From Callorhinus ursinus (taxonomy: Eukaryota > Chordata > Mammalia > Carnivora > Otariidae), in assembly GCF_003265705.1 (NCBI RefSeq), contig NW_020312775.1, positions 2,154,270 through 2,218,269 on the forward strand: a stretch of DNA of 64,000 nucleotides, written 5' to 3'. Numbering within the stretch: position 1 is the stretch's first letter; each line of letters begins with the position of its first letter. This document shows, piece after piece, positions 47,832 to 58,603 of the stretch. The position numbers were made by a program, and so were the translations under genes. The notes below the pieces were generated by a model, which saw only the letters and a program-made list of their open reading frames with translations, had not been told where the DNA came from and did no database searches.

Positions 47832-48057
47832 GAGGTACCTGGGTGACTCAGTTGGTTAAGTGGTTGACTCTTGATATCAGCTTAGGTCATGATCTCAGTG
47901 TTGTGAGACTGAGCCCCACATTGGGCTCTACATGGAGTCTGCTTGAGATTCTGTCTCTCCCTCACCCTCTGCCCCTCACCCAACTTATGTTCCACTCTGT
48001 TTCTCTCTCTCTTTCTCACTCACTCAAACAAACCAATAAATAAATAAAATCTTAAAA
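47832..48057 (+). mobile_element. CAN-SINE, older subtype
   Basis: 'gaggtacctgggtgactcag', a B-box-like region, a long CT-rich stretch and AAATAAATAAAA. Flanked by AAAAACTAAGGCTT (47818-47831) versus AAAAACCAAGACTT (48058-48071). Confidence 0.94.
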
Positions 48058-49021
48058 AAAAACCAAGACTTATTTCCTACTTAAAGTACATGTCAATTGG
48101 TGATTGACAGTGGGCCTCTGTTGACAGAGGTACCAATATCTTATAGTTGCATTTCCTAGAGCATGTGACCCCCTTAGACATGGAAGAAGGGAAAGAGACA
48201 GCTGTAGTGTTGTGAGTTGAGTCTTTTATTCTTTTCCCCAACCCACCAGAACTAGTCATATGATCCTTCCTAACAGTTTGGAAAATGAGGGAAAATAGCT
48301 GAAGTGTTTGATGGTCACTATTATCTCTGCCACAGATCTTTATATCATACCTTATCCAAATATTACAGATGGAAGAAATATTTAAGTGCAAAAATTAAAA
48401 TCATACTATAGGAAAATATAGGTCAATGTTTGCAAAAAATCTGTCAAGGGGAATGACTTTCTATGAATGTTAAAAAAACAGAATTCATAATGAAAAAGAA
48501 TGACAGATTTGACTATAGTAATTAAAAATGTGTCAAAATAAAATAGACCAAATTTAAGAAAGTAGGAAACTACTTTTGCATATATGATAATTAATGATAT
48601 TAATATGTAAGAAATTCTTAAATCAAAAAGAAAAAGAAAAATATCCCAATAGAAGGATGAAAAAATGGCATATTAAAAATATTTGATCTCAATAATTATC
48701 AAAGGAATGAAAATTAAAACAAGATGTCAAACCCCATCTCCAGAAAGTCATAAGAAAAAAACTATAATACACAGTGTTGACAAGAACATGAGAGACTTCC
48801 ATTAATTACCCCTGGTGGTATAATTGGTACCACAATTCTGAGAGGAATGGTGATAATATATATCAAAATCCTTAACGTTGTGTGCACATTTCAAAATAAA
48901 AATTTCATTTCTAGAAATATTATCCCAGGAAAACTCTGAGAGGGGTAAAATATTATATGCACATGTGCTATTCAAGAAGACTGAGGTGTGATTTACAAGT
49001 GGCCACAGTTTCCCAAGGTAC

Positions 49022-49580
49022 AACAAAATGGATGTACCTAGAGGGTATTATGCTAAGAGAAATGTCAAAGGAAGACAAATACCATATAATTTCACTCATG
49101 TGGAATTTAAGAAATAAAACAAATATGCACATGGGAAACAAAAGAGAGAAGCACAAACCAAGAAGCACACTCTTTTTTTTTTAAAGATTTTATTTTATTT
49201 GAGAGAGAGAGAATGAGAGATAGAGAGCATGAGAGGGAAGAGGGTCAGAGGGAGAAGCAGACTCCCTGCTGAGCAGGGATCCCGATGTGGAACTCGATCC
49301 TGGGACTCCAGGATCATGACCTGAGCCGAAGGCAGTCGCTTAAACAACTGAGCCACCCAAGTGCCCAAGAAGCAGATTCTTGACTATAGAGAACAAACTG
49401 ATGCTTACCAGAGGGGAGATGGGTGGGGGGAAATGGTGAAATAGATGATAGGGATTAAAGAGTACACCTATCATGATGAACAATGAGTAATGCGTAGAAT
49501 TGTTGAACAATATTGTACACCTGAAAGTAATATAACACTATATGTTAACTATACTGAAATTAAAATAAAATTTTTAAATG
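49022..49580 (+). mobile_element. L1-J: 5'-truncated LINE-1 3' end
   Basis: Starts in the ORF2 3' end ('ggatgtacctagagggtatt'), runs through a 3' UTR with 'gaacaaactgatgcttacca' and 'gttgaacaatattgtacacc', and ends in A-rich sequence. Interrupted by the CAN-SINE at 49173-49365. The 3' UTR resembles that of L1-B and L1-K. Confidence 0.85.
49173..49365 (-). mobile_element. CAN-SINE in L1-J
   Basis: Minus-strand SINE with its head near 49365 ('actgagccacccaagtgccc') and T-run at 49173. Flanked by CAAGAAGCACACTC (49159-49172) versus CAAGAAGCAGATTC (49366-49379). Confidence 0.96.
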
Positions 49581-49699
49581 GGGGAAAACCTATATCTCTA
49601 TCAGTGGGTGATGTAAATAATGTTGATGTGTATTTACTGGTATTCACCATATGGCAAATGAAGAAAAACAGGTTACAGTAAAACATACTTAGCATAAGT

Positions 49700-50020
49700 C
49701 CATCTCTCATGCTTTTTCCCCCTCACCTCAAGCTCTTTTGTTGGGAGCCACTTTCACTTTTTTCCCCCCAAAATGGCTCCTTCTGCTACTTTAGATCTCA
49801 GTTTAAATTTTACCTCCTCAGATGTGATAACCACATTTGTATTAAGTACCCCCTGTCATTCCTCATCACATCATGCTATTTATCTCTTATAGCACTAATC
49901 ACAATCTGTAATTATGTTTTGTTGCCTATTTCTTCCACGAGAAGTAAGCATGATGAAAGTAAATTCGTTATTCACAGGTATATCCCTAGCAGTTTTGTGC
50001 TTGATACATAATAAAAGTTT
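49700..50020 (+). repeat. L2 LINE 3' end
   Basis: 'agtttaaattttacctcctc', 'tatttatctcttatagcact', 'gttgcctatttcttccacga', 'cctagcagttttgtgcttga' and 'tacataataaaagtttcgt' follow an L2 3' end in order. Confidence 0.75.
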
Positions 50021-50037
50021 CGTAAAAAGTTAAGATG

Positions 50038-50110
50038 TAGAAGAAAGGAAGGGAAAGAAGGAAAGTAAAAAGAAAGAGAGAAGAACATAAGAGGGAGGAA
50101 GGAAAATTTA
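50038..50110. repeat. GGAA/GAAA purine-rich tract
   Basis: About 70 bp of almost pure purine on the plus strand ('gaaaggaagggaaagaagga'). Simple-sequence low complexity after the L2 3' end. Confidence 0.9.
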
Positions 50111-50599
50111 TATGGAAAAAGTCTGGAAGGGTTTACATCAAAATACTTGACAATGGTGATTTCTTAAAAGTGAGATAGCAGACGATTTTAATTTTTTTCA
50201 CTAGACTTCTCTGCTTTTTCTGAAAATTTTTTGATGTAATGAGTTTGTGTTACTTTTATAAGCAAAAAAGAAGCACAAAATATATTTTGACAAGAGAAAA
50301 GGCTATAAAAATAATGAGAAGCTGAATTAAGGTAGTGGCAGTAGGGATGGAAAGGAAATGGTAAATGTTTGAGACATTCTGGAGTTAGAATGAACAGGAG
50401 TTGGAGGAGCATGAGGGGAAGGAGGACTCAATGATGACATTCATACTCTAAGAGTTATAATACAATTGGAGAGTGTTTCACAGTTTTCTTTACCCCCCAG
50501 TAGGTTCTTCTCATAACCCTTCTTTTCATCTCATTTTGGAGGGCATGATATAACACGTTTGTGTTAGAAATGCACTTCTGATGTCAATGGTGAAGTTTA

Positions 50600-50711
50600 A
50601 AAACTGTTATCATGGAGAGGGACATGGATGGTCTGGTCTAGATTAGTGACTGAGGAGATAAGAAGGGGAAGGTTTGGAGAGAGGTATGGAAGATAGAATT
50701 ATCATAGTGAG

Positions 50712-50756
<45 letters not shown>

Positions 50757-51185
50757 GAATAGGGGCCAGAGGCAGGGAGAAGAATAAATCTTTGATTACC
50801 ATCAAGTTTCTTGCTTGTGCTGTTGGGAAAATAATGGTGATGTTTCCTGGGGAAAAATATGGACTTAGAAGCAGAAATTTTTCTGATAGCTTTGGTTTAG
50901 AGGAGGAGCCTATATTACCTCACTTTGGGAAGTGAGGAGTTAAAGGCAATGATATCAGGCTTCAGGCTTGAGCAGGGGATGCTTTTGACTTGCAATAAGG
51001 AACACGTGATGAGGATCAAAATTGGGAATTTTTGTACCTTTTGAGACATTGAAGTAGAAATGTTTACTATTTAGTTAGATCTATATATCTGCAGCTCAGG
51101 GAAAACTTTGGGATGACATCATGGGTCATCAGGTTATAGGTGTTAAATGAAATAGAGATGTTCAGAAATCACAACATTTTAACCC
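50600..51185 (-). repeat. L2 LINE ORF2 fragment with a (GT)n insert
   Basis: 'agaggtatggaagatagaat', 'acattgaagtagaaatgttt', 'tatatctgcagctcagggaa' and 'ttaaatgaaatagagatgtt' follow the antisense of an L2 RT/ORF2 segment; diverged. A (GT)n microsatellite at 50714-50755 and non-matching stretches interrupt it. Confidence 0.5.
50714..50755. repeat. (GT)n microsatellite
   Basis: Uninterrupted GT repeat of about 42 bp. Confidence 0.97.
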
Positions 51186-51494
51186 GAACTGTCTCAAAAA
51201 ACTTTAAATCTCTCCCTCTCCCACCTAATAATTTAGGGGCCTGCAATTGTCAAACTACTCCACTGTTGAAAATACCTAGCCTGCAACTAACTGCTGTCTG
51301 TGTTCTGTTGAAGTAGTTTTTGTGATTCCTGACATTTGTTTCTTGTTTCTTCCTTCAGCTTTGATGATTTCTTTTAATTGTCTAACACATGCAATTGGGA
51401 AAGAGCCAGAGTGATGTTGGACAATTATATTTCAATTGTTTTTTGAGTTCTGAAATCATTCTGCAAATCTGAAATAAAATGAATAAGTCATCAG

Positions 51495-51693
51495 GGTGCC
51501 TGGGTGGCTCAGTCATTAAGCGTCTGCCTTCAGCTCAGGTCATGATCCCAGGGTCCTGGGATCGAGCTCTGCATCGGGCTCCCTGCTCCACAGGGAAAAC
51601 TGCTTCTCCCTCTGACTCCTCCTGCTTGTGTTCCCTCTCTCACTGTATCTCTCTCTCTCTGTTAAATAAATAAATAAATAAAATCTTTTAAAA
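51495..51693 (+). mobile_element. CAN-SINE
   Basis: Begins GGTGCCTGGGTGGCTCAGTC and ends (AAAT)n plus A-tail. The 19-bp repeat AAAATGAATAAGTCATCAG is perfect on both sides (51476-51494 and 51694-51712), so it is one of the youngest insertions in the window. Confidence 0.98.
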
Positions 51694-51712
51694 AAAATGA
51701 ATAAGTCATCAG

Positions 51713-54438
51713 AGTAACTTAGAAAATAGTTCCTTGTCCACATGCATGTGGTTAATAATATATGATTTAAGTACACATATAGTAAGAAAAGTTGATTTTT
51801 ACTTTTTATTACTGGTAAAACGTTTGCTTAATGTTTCCAACCATGTACTATAGGTTATATCACACACATCCCACCTCCCCAGATTAGGACTCCAATAGTG
51901 AAGATAAAAAATCTCCATAAAATAAAATAAATACTAAAGAATTAACAAAGAGTGAGGTTTTAGCAATGAAAAGTCTGGCAAGAAGTACAGATGATGCTTT
52001 CCCTTCATGCAGCTTCCTGCTCCTTATCCAACCTAATGTTTATTAGGATAAAATTATTCCATTCATTTCCTGATGAGGAATAATTTAGTCTAATAACATT
52101 TTCTCTTATTCATTGATTGTCAGAAACATATTAGAAGCAAATAGTTTTCACATTTCTCTAGTTCTAGAGTATTTGTCTTTTTTATATTAATTGTCTTTGC
52201 TCAATTCAAGTACAAGTCTAAAGGTCAAAACATTGCATTTAACAAATGCAACCCTCCCCTCCCTACCTCCTCCTATACCTCAGTATAGTGATTGGGAAGT
52301 GATTGGGAAGAGGCACTTAGTTCCACATGTGAGAGAAGTTACACGGCTCATTCTCTGTGAGGCCTTTGCAGGACTAACAGCTTAGCCTATATTACTTGAA
52401 GACATAATGGTTTGAACCATTATATCGCAATGAGTTGCTTTATATTGAGTATATAAATTGGTTAAAAATAACTAGGAATTTCTAAGGTAATATATTTCCT
52501 TGCCTAATGTCCCCCTATTCCAGGATTATTTTTATTTCTCTTCTCAGAATGTTATTCTTGGATTTAGGAATCTTATTACAGTAAAAATTTGTTATCTGGG
52601 AAATTGGATATACCATTGTTAGACAAACATTCCATTGGCTCAAGAGATAATTCATGTTGTACCTGGCTGTTTCCCCTTATAATTCTCTTTGTTCATTTTG
52701 CTAGGACTTATTAAGTAAACGAAACAGTGACCACAATTTGTTCTCTCTCCACCTTCAAGTCCCCAACCAGTTGAACCAATTTTGAGTTAGATTATATTTT
52801 GAGCCAACTTTTATTTAGATTAAAATCTTTCTAATAGTAAAATGATAGACTCTAAACACTAGTTCATTATTTTATTGTATTTGAAACTTGTCAGGCTTAA
52901 CAAATTATAGAATAAAGTGTAGTGAGGAAGGACTCTTATGCAATTAAGCACATTATATTTAGTTTTTTTAAAACCTCACTTTCTTTTACTTTTTAAAAAT
53001 AAAGAATTTATTTAAGCCCCTCTTTCCCAGAATGAAAAAGTTGTGCTATTAAACAGACTTTAGGGATACTTACTTCCCATTTTACTATAGCTGTTGGATC
53101 TTCCATGCTAGACCTTGTCATGAGATTTCTGATCAAGTCTGAACTACATCACAATCAGATAGATACACAGAATCAATATGAACAACATATACCTTTATTT
53201 GGAAGATACTAAATGTCTTAACATGCATAGTAGTGGGTCCTTCATTTAATTGTTAATATTCTTTGTGCTTTCTAAAAAGGTGACCCTTCTCACCAGATCA
53301 TTATCTGTGACCAGATTATACATCATAGAATTTATTCTACCTTCTTTAAAAGGTTCAAGCTAAATGTCTTGCTCATTCAAGGGGCTCAGAATAGCTACAG
53401 CAAATAGATTCATCCCTCTGGTCATTAATGCATATTTAAGTGTTACAACATGAAGTGAAAAATCCAAGAAAAGTGTAATAAAAGTCAGATTCCTATTGTT
53501 AACGAAGCGTATTGTCTATTGAAGACACTAATTTCACTATAGGGTGCACTCTTAGAGACTTTTAGCCTAATTAGAATTCATTTCCATATTCTTCATCAAT
53601 TTCTTCTTCAGCTGAAATCCTCTCAAATGACCTTTTTTTTTTCACTTATGACTCACACAAAAACTTTATCTTTCCCCAAATAATCATTCAAATATAAGGG
53701 CATTTTTCTAGTAAACATAATTTAAGAATAAATGACCTTGCTGGTGAACATCTAATAAATGGGAGGAAGACATTGACTGTACTAAGCTTGCTTTCAATGC
53801 TAACAAACACTTTTAACATATCTCTGAGGTGAGTAATACCAAGTGGGAGGCATGTTTCTGGGGCCTCTGAAGGTAAGAAAATTGAATGTAACTATATGTG
53901 CAGTTATCTAGTATGTATGTGATTTAGATTGAAACATTTAATTCCATGGCTGAAAAGGAAATAAAAAGGGAAGCCAGGTTGTCATGTGCTGTATATAGAG
54001 TTCCAACAAGGAAAACTGCTTATACGCACGATTTGTTCTTTGAGATCATCAAAGCAATTTAAATATGCACCGTTCCTGAAGCATAGCTCAGTCTGACTGA
54101 CACAGTCGTCCGTCTGCCTGTTCTTATTCTGGGTCATTCAGATGAATTCCAAAACCGTCTTTGGAAAGCCTTATCAATGTTTAATAGTATATGTTAATTA
54201 CAGACAAAATTTCTTATTCGATCCTATTCTCTGACCTCAAGTGAAAGGCTGGTTTGTTGTCAACTGTCAGAGGGAATTTTTTGGTGGGTTTACAGGGTCC
54301 TGTAGGTAGTCTGGATAAAATAGCAAATAAGGGAACAGATACCTCACCCTCTCCTGGAATGGTTGCAGGGAGAGCATTTGATCCCTTGTACAGTTTGTAC
54401 AGGGATAATATGTACCCTGTAAAAATGAAAGGAGAGAA
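51713..54438. other. Repeat-poor stretch with a CpG-retaining segment
   Basis: About 2.7 kb without a repeat that I can name and without a supported exon. It is AT-rich and CpG-poor except near its end: seven CpG dinucleotides fall between 54025 and 54220, with two more near 53502-53509. The open frames in it are short and motif-free. Retained CpGs in non-repetitive sequence may mean constraint or a regulatory element; this is inference only. Confidence 0.45.
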
Positions 54439-54455
54439 TCAAGATGACCAATATT

Positions 54456-54644
54456 TTTTAAAAGATTGTATTTATTTGTGCGTGGGCGAGAGAGAGAGCA
54501 CAAGCAAGGGGAAGGGTACTGGGAGAGGGAGAAGCAGACTCCCCACTGAGCAGGAAGCCTGACACAGGGCTCCATCCCAGGACCCCGGGATCATGACCTG
54601 AGCCGAAGGCAGATGCTTAACCGACTGAGCCACCCAGGCACCCC
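54456..54644 (-). mobile_element. CAN-SINE
   Basis: Minus-strand SINE with head at 54644 ('actgagccacccaggcaccc'). The flanking repeat TCAAGATGACCAATATT (54439-54455) versus TCAAGATGACTGATATT (54645-54661) matches at 15 of 17. Confidence 0.97.
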
Positions 54645-54661
54645 TCAAGATGACTGATATT

Positions 54662-56039
54662 AAAAAAAGAAAAATAAACTGGTACATTGGAAGTTCTCAG
54701 TCATTTTTCAGTTAGATTATAAAATTTGACAAATTAGAAATTATATGTGAGATGAATCTGAAAGCTTTATGAGTTTCTACCTACCAAATTAGAACCAAAC
54801 TTATAGTGGGAAGGAAATAAAGAATACAGATAACCTATCTTTCTAAAATTGTGAGGACTTTTCTTTGTGTATCATTGTGGTTAGAAATGCTATGACATTT
54901 GCCTTCATGTTGCCAGAAGTGACACATATTGCTCTTTTTCAAGATCCTGTTACTAGTGGTAAAATGTATATAACTCATCTTGAAGTTCTACATAGTGTCT
55001 TTTTCTTTTCTTTTCTTATTGAGTGGTTTAATGCTTCAACAATTATTGGGGAAATTGCAGTGCAGATTATTACTCTGACATGAATTAATCACTGAGGGGT
55101 TGTTGTTCAGTGTTGGCTCCACTTTTCATATCCCAAACAAAGTGATATTTTTGATTTCAGTTTAAAGACATTAAATAGATGGATTTTATGTTATTTAAAC
55201 AAAAGTTAGGTGGTTAATTGTGAAAACTGAGATTTGAGTTAAAGATTTGTCCAGGCTCAAACATCATCTTTACTGAGTTATGATATGCACAAGCTAATAA
55301 AAATCTTATTTGACAAAAATTGTATCAATGATTCTCCATAGTGAATGTGATGTCAAAAATGCTATTCCAGAGAAACTGTCAAGAGCTTTAAATTCTTTTT
55401 GTAGATGTGCAGTTTGTAATTATAGTTCAGCATCTTTCACAAGTTAAAATTTGTACTTTTGAAACTGTTATCGTTATCCTTTCATTCTAAGTTCCTTTTT
55501 CAAATTAATTGACCTAGTTATGAAGCAAAAACTATTTAGTTTTTTTATTATGCTTTTGGGTTGCTATGGACATGTACTATTACATGCTATAGAGCATGTC
55601 CTATTACAGAAAAATTCCATGAACACTCACAATTGTTGTGTCCTTGAAATCTGAAGTTTAATATGAGAAATTTAAGTAAGAGAAGTTAAAGGGAAATTGC
55701 TCATTTATGACAGAATATGAACTGAAAGAGATTATGTAGAACATCTCAACAATCATCTTCCCTATTGCCGTGTAAACAGTACAGCTTTTGTTATGGAGAA
55801 TACTTCTGAGATTTGTATAAAAGGAAAAAAATTCTATAGAAGTTTCAAGGAAATTTGTTACAACCAATTCAATGCAACTATCAAACATCCATAATACAAA
55901 ACTAAATAAGCCATGACTCTTGTCCCTGAGAAACTAAAAACCCAACAGAAGAACTATTAAAAAAATAATTTCTATGAAAAGTGCAAATAGATTGTAAGTG
56001 CAAATAGAATGTAACTATATGGGCAGTACATTTTAGCTC
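54662..56039. other. Unassigned intergenic sequence
   Basis: About 1.4 kb of AT-rich sequence. Open frames at 54865-55083 (plus) and 55658-55888 (minus) show no domain or signal beyond composition. No repeat recognised. Confidence 0.5.
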
Positions 56040-56221
56040 TTTACCTGGATTTACTTTTTGTAGTATTTATGACAGGCATTCTTATATTCCACATAATTTA
56101 CATTTTTTGCCTCTCCACACTAAAATTAAAGCTCCAGGAAGATAAGAAGCTTTTGTCATTTTTGTTTGTGCTTAGTGCTTAGTAGAAAACAAAAACTGTT
56201 GAATCAGTGAATGGATGAATG
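56040..56221 (+). repeat. L2 LINE 3' end
   Basis: 'tttacctggatttacttttt', 'aaattaaagctccaggaaga', 'gcttagtgcttagtagaaaa' and 'aatcagtgaatggatgaatg' follow the L2 3' end. Confidence 0.7.
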
Positions 56222-56309
56222 ATTACTACAAAGATTATATTGAGTGTTACAAATAGAGGTAGAAATAAAGTGATTTTGAAGTATGTAGAAAGATGAGAGA
56301 TAGGCCAAC

Positions 56310-56565
56310 TCTGTGACCCTGTTCAAATGTTAGCTAATGTGTGAAGCCATCTCCAGATCAACTAAGCAGGTTTCCTCATGCTTTCTTTGTTCATTCATAC
56401 TTCTCTTATAATGCTTACTATGTTGTATTTTAATGATCTATTCATCTCTTTCTTTATTAGACTATGAAATCTTTCAAAATAAGGACTCATTTTTCCATTT
56501 TTTCCCTAATTGTCCATTATATTGTTCAGTACCTAAGTGGTTATTGAATGAATGAGTGAAAGTTT
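56310..56565 (+). repeat. L2 LINE 3' end
   Basis: 'ttcaaatgttagctaatgtg', 'agactatgaaatctttcaaa', 'tattgttcagtacctaagtg' and 'gttattgaatgaatgagtg' follow the L2 3' end. A second copy about 90 bp after the previous one. Confidence 0.75.
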
Positions 56566-56719
56566 AGTAAGCCTGGGACTCAGAGGCTGGGGTTGGGATG
56601 TGGGGAAGAAATGTGAACAAGTCAAACAAAGGGCATCATCAAATTTTCTTAATATCTGTGGGGTCAAATGAGTGATAGATAAGACTAGAAATGTAGAATA
56701 AGGGATGACTATAGAAAGC

Positions 56720-58110
56720 TTCACCTATCAGTTTTATGGGCTTGACTTTGTTTCTGTGAATAGTGAGAGGCCACAAAAGTGTTTGGGTAGGGAAATGATG
56801 CAATTATATCTGTGTTTTAGGAGAGTAAAGTGATGGATTGAAGTCAGGAAGACACTAGCTTGGAAGTTATAATAGAGAAAACTTGTGAGAATGTGTTTGA
56901 GATAAGATAGTGGATAGTAGACACTTTGCTTGGAAAGAGAGTAATATGTGACCAAAAAAAAAGATATTGTCACAGGGTATAATGCGTGCTTAAATATAAG
57001 GGATGACTAGGAATATGGAAGGGTAAATATTGATGCTGATTTAAATGTTAAATGCCTGGAAAAATAAATGTCCTTAGAGAATACAAAAGGAATGGAAAAG
57101 TTGGAAGTCTGATGAGGTGATGTGCTTTATATATGTTATGTTTGAGATGCTTCTGGGTCATTAATAAATACTAATCAGACAGATATACATTTGGTACTGC
57201 ACTTCAGAAGAGAATTAAGGTTTGAGCAATTATTGTTGAAGTTATGGGAGCAGATACAATTAAAAAATAGAATTAATAGCATGAAAATAGGATTAGGAAC
57301 AGAACATTGAAGTATAACTTAGTTAAGAAGTGCACAGAAGAGGACTCCACAAGAGAGACAGAAGAATATTCAAAGAGAAAATGAGAGAAGAAAAAAAGAT
57401 GAGAAGAACATCATAGGAATTATTGGAAAATGAAATGTAAGAATGGATGGGTGTCAAAGACACTGAATTATACAGATAAATCGATTAGAATGAGAATTAA
57501 GAAGGTCAGGGTAACTGGTGTTTTATAATGACTTTATAGTATTTATAGCACACCAGATGTTGAACTCAGAATGAAAGGAATTGGGAAAAAACAAAGGGCA
57601 AATATGCAGCAAATGTAGACTACTTATTGGAGAAATTTTACAATAACTGAAGGTTTACAGGGACTGAAGAGAACAGAAAAGTATATAGTTGCTGCAGTGG
57701 ATTCAGTAAAGATAATTATTTAGAAATGGAAAGAAAGAATTGAAATTGGGGGTGCATTTGAAATTTTATATTATGGATATTTAGTGTATCTAATCAGAAT
57801 AGTGATGAGTCTTTCTTGAAGCAACATGCACAAATCAGGAGAGATTTTTTAAATGGTTTCTTGGATTAATTTAAGATTGGGGTTCAGCATGGTAGATATA
57901 ATGCAAAGCCAAAGAACTTAGAAAGTTCAGGGAATTGGTGAGAATGTAATTGAAACATTTGGAATAGGATTCTAGATGGGTAGCAAGACCAATAAGACGC
58001 TGAGAAAGTTATTAAAATGTGATAATATAGCAATCAGAGAATGAGGAGAAGCACAATTAAGGCAACAAGGAAATTCCACGCAATGATAAGGTTTAAGATG
58101 ACAAGTGAGG
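56720..58110 (-). repeat. L2 LINE ORF2 fragment, long and diverged
   Basis: Plus-strand text such as 'gtagggaaatgatgcaatta', 'attgaagtcaggaagacact', 'gagaattaagaaggtcaggg' and 'caggattaggaacagaacat'-like blocks follows the antisense order of an L2 reverse-transcriptase region over about 1.4 kb. No open frame remains. Confidence is limited by divergence. Confidence 0.45.
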
Positions 58111-58244
58111 TGGAATAGAGATAGAAGTTATTTAGCTAAAAGCATTATTATAATACCATTATAAGGAAGTAGTTTTGTTATACGAAAGCTTTCAAGAAAT
58201 TAATTAGTAGAGCATTATGAAGTAGCCTCTAAAATTTATATTTT

Positions 58245-58405
58245 ATTATTTTTAAACCACAAACATTTATTTCTCACAATTCTGGAGACTGCAAAGTCCA
58301 AGATCAAGGTATGGTTAGTCTAGTGAGAGCCGGCTTCCTGGCTTATAGATGGCCACCTTCTCAATGTGTCTTCACATGGCCAAGAGCATATTTTATTAAT
58401 TTTGT
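58245..58405 (-). repeat. ERVL-MaLR LTR fragment (MLT1/MST-like)
   Basis: 'aaccacaaacatttatttct', 'cacaattctggagactgcaa', 'agtccaagatcaaggt' and 'cttcacatggccaagag' are the 3' half of a MaLR LTR read in reverse. No partner LTR or internal sequence was seen. Confidence 0.8.
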
Positions 58406-58603
58406 ATCTTATAATATCAAATCTTCTTTGTGATCATATGATGGTTTCTGAATGAAATTTTAAAGCCTAACTTAAAACTTTCCAAAGGAATGGGTAAAAG
58501 GAGTAAGATACATTGAATATACCACTAAAATACTATAAAACTGATTAATCTGAAAATCAGTAACTTGTATGACTCTCTTTTGATTAAAAATCTTAAGCAT
58601 CTA

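Larger units (their letters stand above)
48400..49690 (+). repeat. Old L1M fragment, split by a younger L1 3' end
   Basis: The left part (about 48400-49021) keeps 'atcaaaggaatgaaaattaa', 'acaagaacatgagagacttc' and 'tttctagaaatattatccca', an L1M ORF2 3' region. The right part (about 49581-49690) keeps 'atctctatcagtgggtgatg', the next L1M segment. Between them lies L1-J with a SINE. Confidence 0.65.
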
